A stretch of 7,981 bases of DNA, from contig WTKI01000216.1 of NCBI GenBank assembly GCA_011524425.1, positions 1 to 7,981 on the forward strand. Direction: 5' to 3'. This DNA is from Altererythrobacter sp. Its GTDB lineage: Bacteria > Pseudomonadota > Alphaproteobacteria > Sphingomonadales > Sphingomonadaceae. This document shows, one piece after another, positions 5,420-7,981 of the stretch (within the stretch, counting starts at the first letter, position 1; the number at the start of each line of letters is the position of its first letter). The notes under the pieces are model-generated. The model was not told where the DNA came from and made no database searches. It saw only the letters and a list, made by a program, of their open reading frames with translations. The translations under genes and the position numbers were made by a program.

Positions 5420-6321
5420 TGCCTCAACTGTTTGACATTCAAGAGACCAAATCCTGCTCCCTCAGCGATTGTGTCGAAGCGCTTGGTGACATGGGCTTTG
5501 ACCCGCGCGATGAAGCCAGCACGCTGGCAACCGCCCATTTGTTGAAGCGCCTTGCGAACAATCGCGAGTTTCTAGGCGATATTCTCATCCGCCAACTGGA
5601 AAGCCAGTACCGCACAGACAGTGTCGAAAGCGGATACGGCCCTCAGGCTATCGTGCTCAGCCCTTTAAGGAACGGGACGTTCTTGCGCGCCAATATCTGG
5701 CCGAGCGAGCAGGATCATTGCTATCAGGCCAGCGGTGCCAAGAGCTTTGTCTATGGCATTCCGCACGATCACAATTTTTCCTTCCTTACCGCCGGTTATC
5801 TCGGTCCTGGCTATCAAAGCGACTATTACGAATATGATTATGAAAGCGTCGCTGGATATGCTGGCGAAATTTGCGAGCTAAAGTTTGTCGAACGAAGTGC
5901 GCTGCATGAAGGCAAGCTGATGCTTTATCGTGCACATAAAGACATCCACAGCCAGATTGCCCCTGACAGCCTTTCTGTGTCTCTCAATGTTATGAAAGTC
6001 GGCACTGCGCAAAGCTGGTATGACCAATATGGGTTTGACCTGGACCAAAGCAGAGTTGAAAAAGTTCTAAGCCCTAACTCGACTGAAGTGTTTCTTCGTG
6101 TGGCGATTGCCACGCGGCATGAGGGCGCGCTCGATCTGGCTGAGCAGTTTGGTCGCCATCACCCCAGCGACCGACTGCGTCTTGCCACATTCGAAGCGCG
6201 CTCTCTGCTGTGCGTGGACCAAGTGGAACGCGATGCCCTTTGGAGAGAGGCGGAACTTTCAGGCAGCCGGATGCTGGCGGGTGCTGCGTTAATGCAGCGC
6301 CGCCGTTTGGAACCGGCTTAG
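5419..6321 (+). CDS. Cupin-like putative metal-dependent protein with HxH...H motif
   Basis: This 300-residue protein probably has a cupin-type metal-binding core, possibly a non-haem iron oxygenase acting on a peptide or small molecule; the substrate is unknown. Residues 1-70 are mostly helical. The core (about 75-195) contains IPHDHNFSFLTAGYLGPGY (114-132), with His116 and His118 as the first cupin motif, a Tyr/acid-rich YYEYDYE (136-142) that could supply the carboxylate ligand, and GKLMLYRAHKDIHSQ (165-179), where His177 fits the second cupin motif. The C-terminus (about 221-300) is helical, echoing the HEAT-like tail of the preceding protein. The two therefore look like diverged relatives, this one keeping the metal site. 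The start ATG overlaps the upstream stop by 1 nt. The stop TAG shares a CTAG with the stop of the convergent ruvX. I would call it an uncharacterised cupin-like protein. Confidence 0.8.
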   Translation: MPQLFDIQETKSCSLSDCVEALGDMGFDPRDEASTLATAHLLKRLANNREFLGDILIRQLESQYRTDSVESGYGPQAIVLSPLRNGTFLRANIWPSEQDHCYQASGAKSFVYGIPHDHNFSFLTAGYLGPGYQSDYYEYDYESVAGYAGEICELKFVERSALHEGKLMLYRAHKDIHSQIAPDSLSVSLNVMKVGTAQSWYDQYGFDLDQSRVEKVLSPNSTEVFLRVAIATRHEGALDLAEQFGRHHPSDRLRLATFEARSLLCVDQVERDALWREAELSGSRMLAGAALMQRRRLEPA

Positions 6322-6803
6322 AAGGCAGATCCTGCCAAAGCATCGATCGCGCCTTGCAAGAAAACTGCGGCCGCGTGGCTGTCGATTACTTCAGCTCGCT
6401 TTTTGCGGCTGGTGTCCTGGCCAATCAGATCACGCTCTGCGCTTTGTGTGGACCACCGCTCATCCCATAGCAGGATGGGCAAAGCGAAGGCTTCAGAGCA
6501 ATTGCGCGCATAGGCGCGGGCAGATTGCGCGCGGGGTCCTTCTGTGCCGTCCATATTGCGTGGAAGCCCGATCACCAGACCTTTTATAGAGCGGTCAGCG
6601 ATCTGCTTGGAGAGCTCGTCGCGGTCGCGGCCCCATTTTCCGCGGCTGAGCGTATTGCCCGGGCTTGCAAAGCGCCAACCAGCGTCACAAGTCGCAATGC
6701 CGATAGTCTTTGTTCCTAGATCAAGCGCCATCAGCGCCCCGCCGTCTGCAAGGACTTCGCCAAAGTCTGCGGCGCTATCTGTGATCAGCGCGCCTGATGC
6801 CAT
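6318..6803 (-). CDS. ruvX: Pre-16S rRNA nuclease / Holliday junction resolvase-like RuvX (YqgF)
   Basis: This 161-residue protein belongs to the YqgF family, an RNase H-like nuclease fold. Members act in 5' maturation of 16S rRNA and were earlier proposed to resolve Holliday junctions. The conserved blocks are present in order: LDLGTKTIG (27-35, catalytic Asp28), VIGLPRNMDGTEGPRAQ (77-93), LLWDERWSTQSAE (111-123, acidic Asp114 and Glu115) and DSHAAA (141-146, Asp141). The length is within the family range of about 140-165, with a short N-terminal extension as I recall for sphingomonads. The ATG at 6803 lies inside the end of the upstream hydrolase gene, a 19-nt overlap, and no strong RBS is seen; translational coupling is likely. 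At the other end its stop codon shares CTAG with the convergent cupin-like gene. Confidence 0.95.
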   Translation of the reverse strand: MASGALITDSAADFGEVLADGGALMALDLGTKTIGIATCDAGWRFASPGNTLSRGKWGRDRDELSKQIADRSIKGLVIGLPRNMDGTEGPRAQSARAYARNCSEAFALPILLWDERWSTQSAERDLIGQDTSRKKRAEVIDSHAAAVFLQGAIDALAGSAF

Positions 6804-7924
6804 GCGTCCACTCTGCGCGCGACATCAGCGCGGGTATTGGCCCAGAACAAGGGGATGTCATACACATGATAATTGTTACCCGGCAGAACATAAGGGCCCA
6901 ATTCCGGCGGATCACCGATCAGCAGCAACCCGCGCTCATCGCAGCGGGCAGGGACTGCGGCCGCAACAAGCTTGCCAGTGGCAAGCTCGCTATTCGGGAC
7001 TAACGTGCCAAGGTTGAGCTCTGCATCACCAGCGCCACCTGCTGAGCCAGTAAGAGGGTTGGAGCACAGGATTGCACTATCGCCGCGCGGCTGTCCGTCG
7101 AGCCCAATCGAAGCTGCATAGGTTTCCAGCACGTCTGACGGATCAGCTGGCTCGGCAAAGCTGGACCAGCTGATTACGCAGCCGATTGAAGCTGGCCCCG
7201 CGCAAGCTTCAACTCCTAAAACGGGCAAATCGTGCGAGAGGGATAATGGCCAGCCAACCGCATAGGCTGCGACAAGCCTGTCTGCTTCAGGAGCGCCAGC
7301 GACCTTTTCTTGGAGCAAGCGCGAAAGGTGCAACGCCCCCTGGCTATGGCCAACAAGCACGATCGGTGTTTCCGGCCCGACTTCTGCAATGAAATGGTCA
7401 TAGGCCTTCGCGACATCCGAATATGCTGCGGCGATTGCCCGCTGCCCTTCTGGCTTGTCTGTAAGAAAAGCTCCAAAGGTCGCTTGCCTGTAACGCGGCG
7501 CCCAGATTTCGCTCGCTTGATTAAACGGGCTTGCCATGCCGCGCACATAAGTTTGTGCAACTTGCTCCGCTTGCGCATCACCAAATGGCGCGTTCCAATT
7601 TGACGTGTCCAGATAGCTGGTGGGATGGACAAAGAAGACTGCGAATTCCTCTGGAGCGGGCTCGGCAGGGGAAGGCAGACCACGGCCTTCATCGGACCAG
7701 TCCGGCTGAAAGCGCGCAGGGTCTTCGCCGGCTTTCTGTGGGTGCGAGTACCACAGGTCGAGATCGCGATACGCGTTGGTCTCTAAGGCTTCTTGCTCTT
7801 CAAATTCTGTTGAAGGGACGAACACAAACTCGCTCGCTTCGCGCGAAAACATAGCGAGCAGGATCGCGCCTACCAGAAACAACACGATGATTATGGCAAC
7901 ACAGCCGAGGAATTTCTTCGCCAT
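6785..7924 (-). CDS. DUF3089-family alpha/beta hydrolase, membrane-anchored
   Basis: This is a 379-residue serine-hydrolase-like protein. An N-terminal hydrophobic helix (about 6-25) after a short Lys-Lys segment would anchor it in the inner membrane with the catalytic domain outside the cytoplasm. The domain shows FFVHPTSYL (97-105), a typical early DUF3089 motif, the nucleophile elbow GHSQG (192-196, Ser194) and NYHVYD (351-356), where His353 is a candidate catalytic His. Four cysteines after the elbow (241, 249, 287, 328) could form disulfides if it is periplasmic. The family resembles lipases and esterases, but the substrate is unknown. It starts 3 nt after the stop of the partial gene at the window edge and overlaps ruvX by 19 nt, so the three minus-strand genes look like one transcription unit. 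The start ATG at 7924 is supported by the membrane anchor and the close upstream stop; the RBS is weak. Confidence 0.88.
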   Translation of the reverse strand: MAKKFLGCVAIIIVLFLVGAILLAMFSREASEFVFVPSTEFEEQEALETNAYRDLDLWYSHPQKAGEDPARFQPDWSDEGRGLPSPAEPAPEEFAVFFVHPTSYLDTSNWNAPFGDAQAEQVAQTYVRGMASPFNQASEIWAPRYRQATFGAFLTDKPEGQRAIAAAYSDVAKAYDHFIAEVGPETPIVLVGHSQGALHLSRLLQEKVAGAPEADRLVAAYAVGWPLSLSHDLPVLGVEACAGPASIGCVISWSSFAEPADPSDVLETYAASIGLDGQPRGDSAILCSNPLTGSAGGAGDAELNLGTLVPNSELATGKLVAAAVPARCDERGLLLIGDPPELGPYVLPGNNYHVYDIPLFWANTRADVARRVDAWHQAR

Positions 7925-7927
7925 GAT

Positions 7928-7981
7928 CTATTCGCTCTCGGCTTGTGCCTCGCCCTTTGGAACGATGGTTGGACGCAGGCT
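7928..7981 (-). CDS. 3' end of an unidentified gene cut by the window edge
   Basis: The minus strand reads 17 residues ending GEAQAESE, then TAG at 7930-7928, just 3 nt before the hydrolase ATG. The rest lies outside the window. The Ala/Glu-rich ending is typical of a protein tail, but too little remains to name it. The other two minus-strand frames are also open here, so the assignment rests on the tight stop-to-start spacing, which would place it in the same operon as the hydrolase and ruvX. Confidence 0.45.
   Translation of the reverse strand, partial: SLRPTIVPKGEAQAESE

Noticed and set aside
4198..6321. Possibility that the cassette is an insertion sequence or transposon
   Set aside because: No transposase catalytic motifs, terminal inverted repeats or target-site duplications are visible at its edges.
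6969..6987. Hairpin with 8-bp arms AGCTTGCC / GGCAAGCT and a 3-nt loop
   Set aside because: It lies well inside the hydrolase coding frame, with no T tract on either strand. Probably a chance result of the codons for Leu-Ala-Thr-Gly-Lys-Leu.

Overview
This window reads as chromosomal DNA of an alphaproteobacterium, most likely Sphingomonadales and near Erythrobacter. That placement rests on recalled resemblance of the CobS, RuvX and DUF3089 proteins, on moderately high GC with an AT-rich promoter patch, and on tight, overlapping gene packing. No database search was possible. No rRNA, tRNA, CRISPR array or insertion sequence is visible.

Layout. Positions 1-98 are the edge of the window, with no assignable gene and a perfect 14-bp palindrome. 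On the + strand come cobS (99-1091), the AAA+ subunit of cobaltochelatase, and then a class A penicillin-binding protein (1128-3275). cobT, the usual partner of cobS, does not follow it. A convergent pair of hotdog thioesterase-like genes on the - strand (4148 down to 3278) overlaps by 8 nt and ends 2 nt from the PBP gene. An AT-rich divergent promoter region (about 4149-4274) separates them from a three-gene + strand cassette: a 52-residue peptide with a textbook ribosome binding site (4275-4433), a cupin-like/HEAT-like protein (4469-5419), and a second cupin-like protein with an HxH...H metal-site pattern (5419-6321). The - strand ruvX gene converges on the cassette so closely that both stop codons share one CTAG. 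ruvX is overlapped by an upstream DUF3089 alpha/beta hydrolase gene (7924-6785), which follows the 3' end of a further - strand gene cut by the window edge.

How the genes fit together. Most of the window is housekeeping: cobalamin synthesis, peptidoglycan synthesis, acyl-thioester hydrolysis and pre-16S rRNA processing. The exception is the cassette at about 4198-6321. It has its own promoter candidate, a well-translated short peptide with a polar N-terminal half and a hydrophobic C-terminal half, and two translationally linked proteins that appear to share a plan of a beta-rich cupin-like core followed by helices. This arrangement would suit a peptide precursor with dedicated modifying or binding proteins (RiPP-like), or a membrane-active small peptide with companions. 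The function is an inference. The cassette is the part of the window most likely to be an undescribed system.
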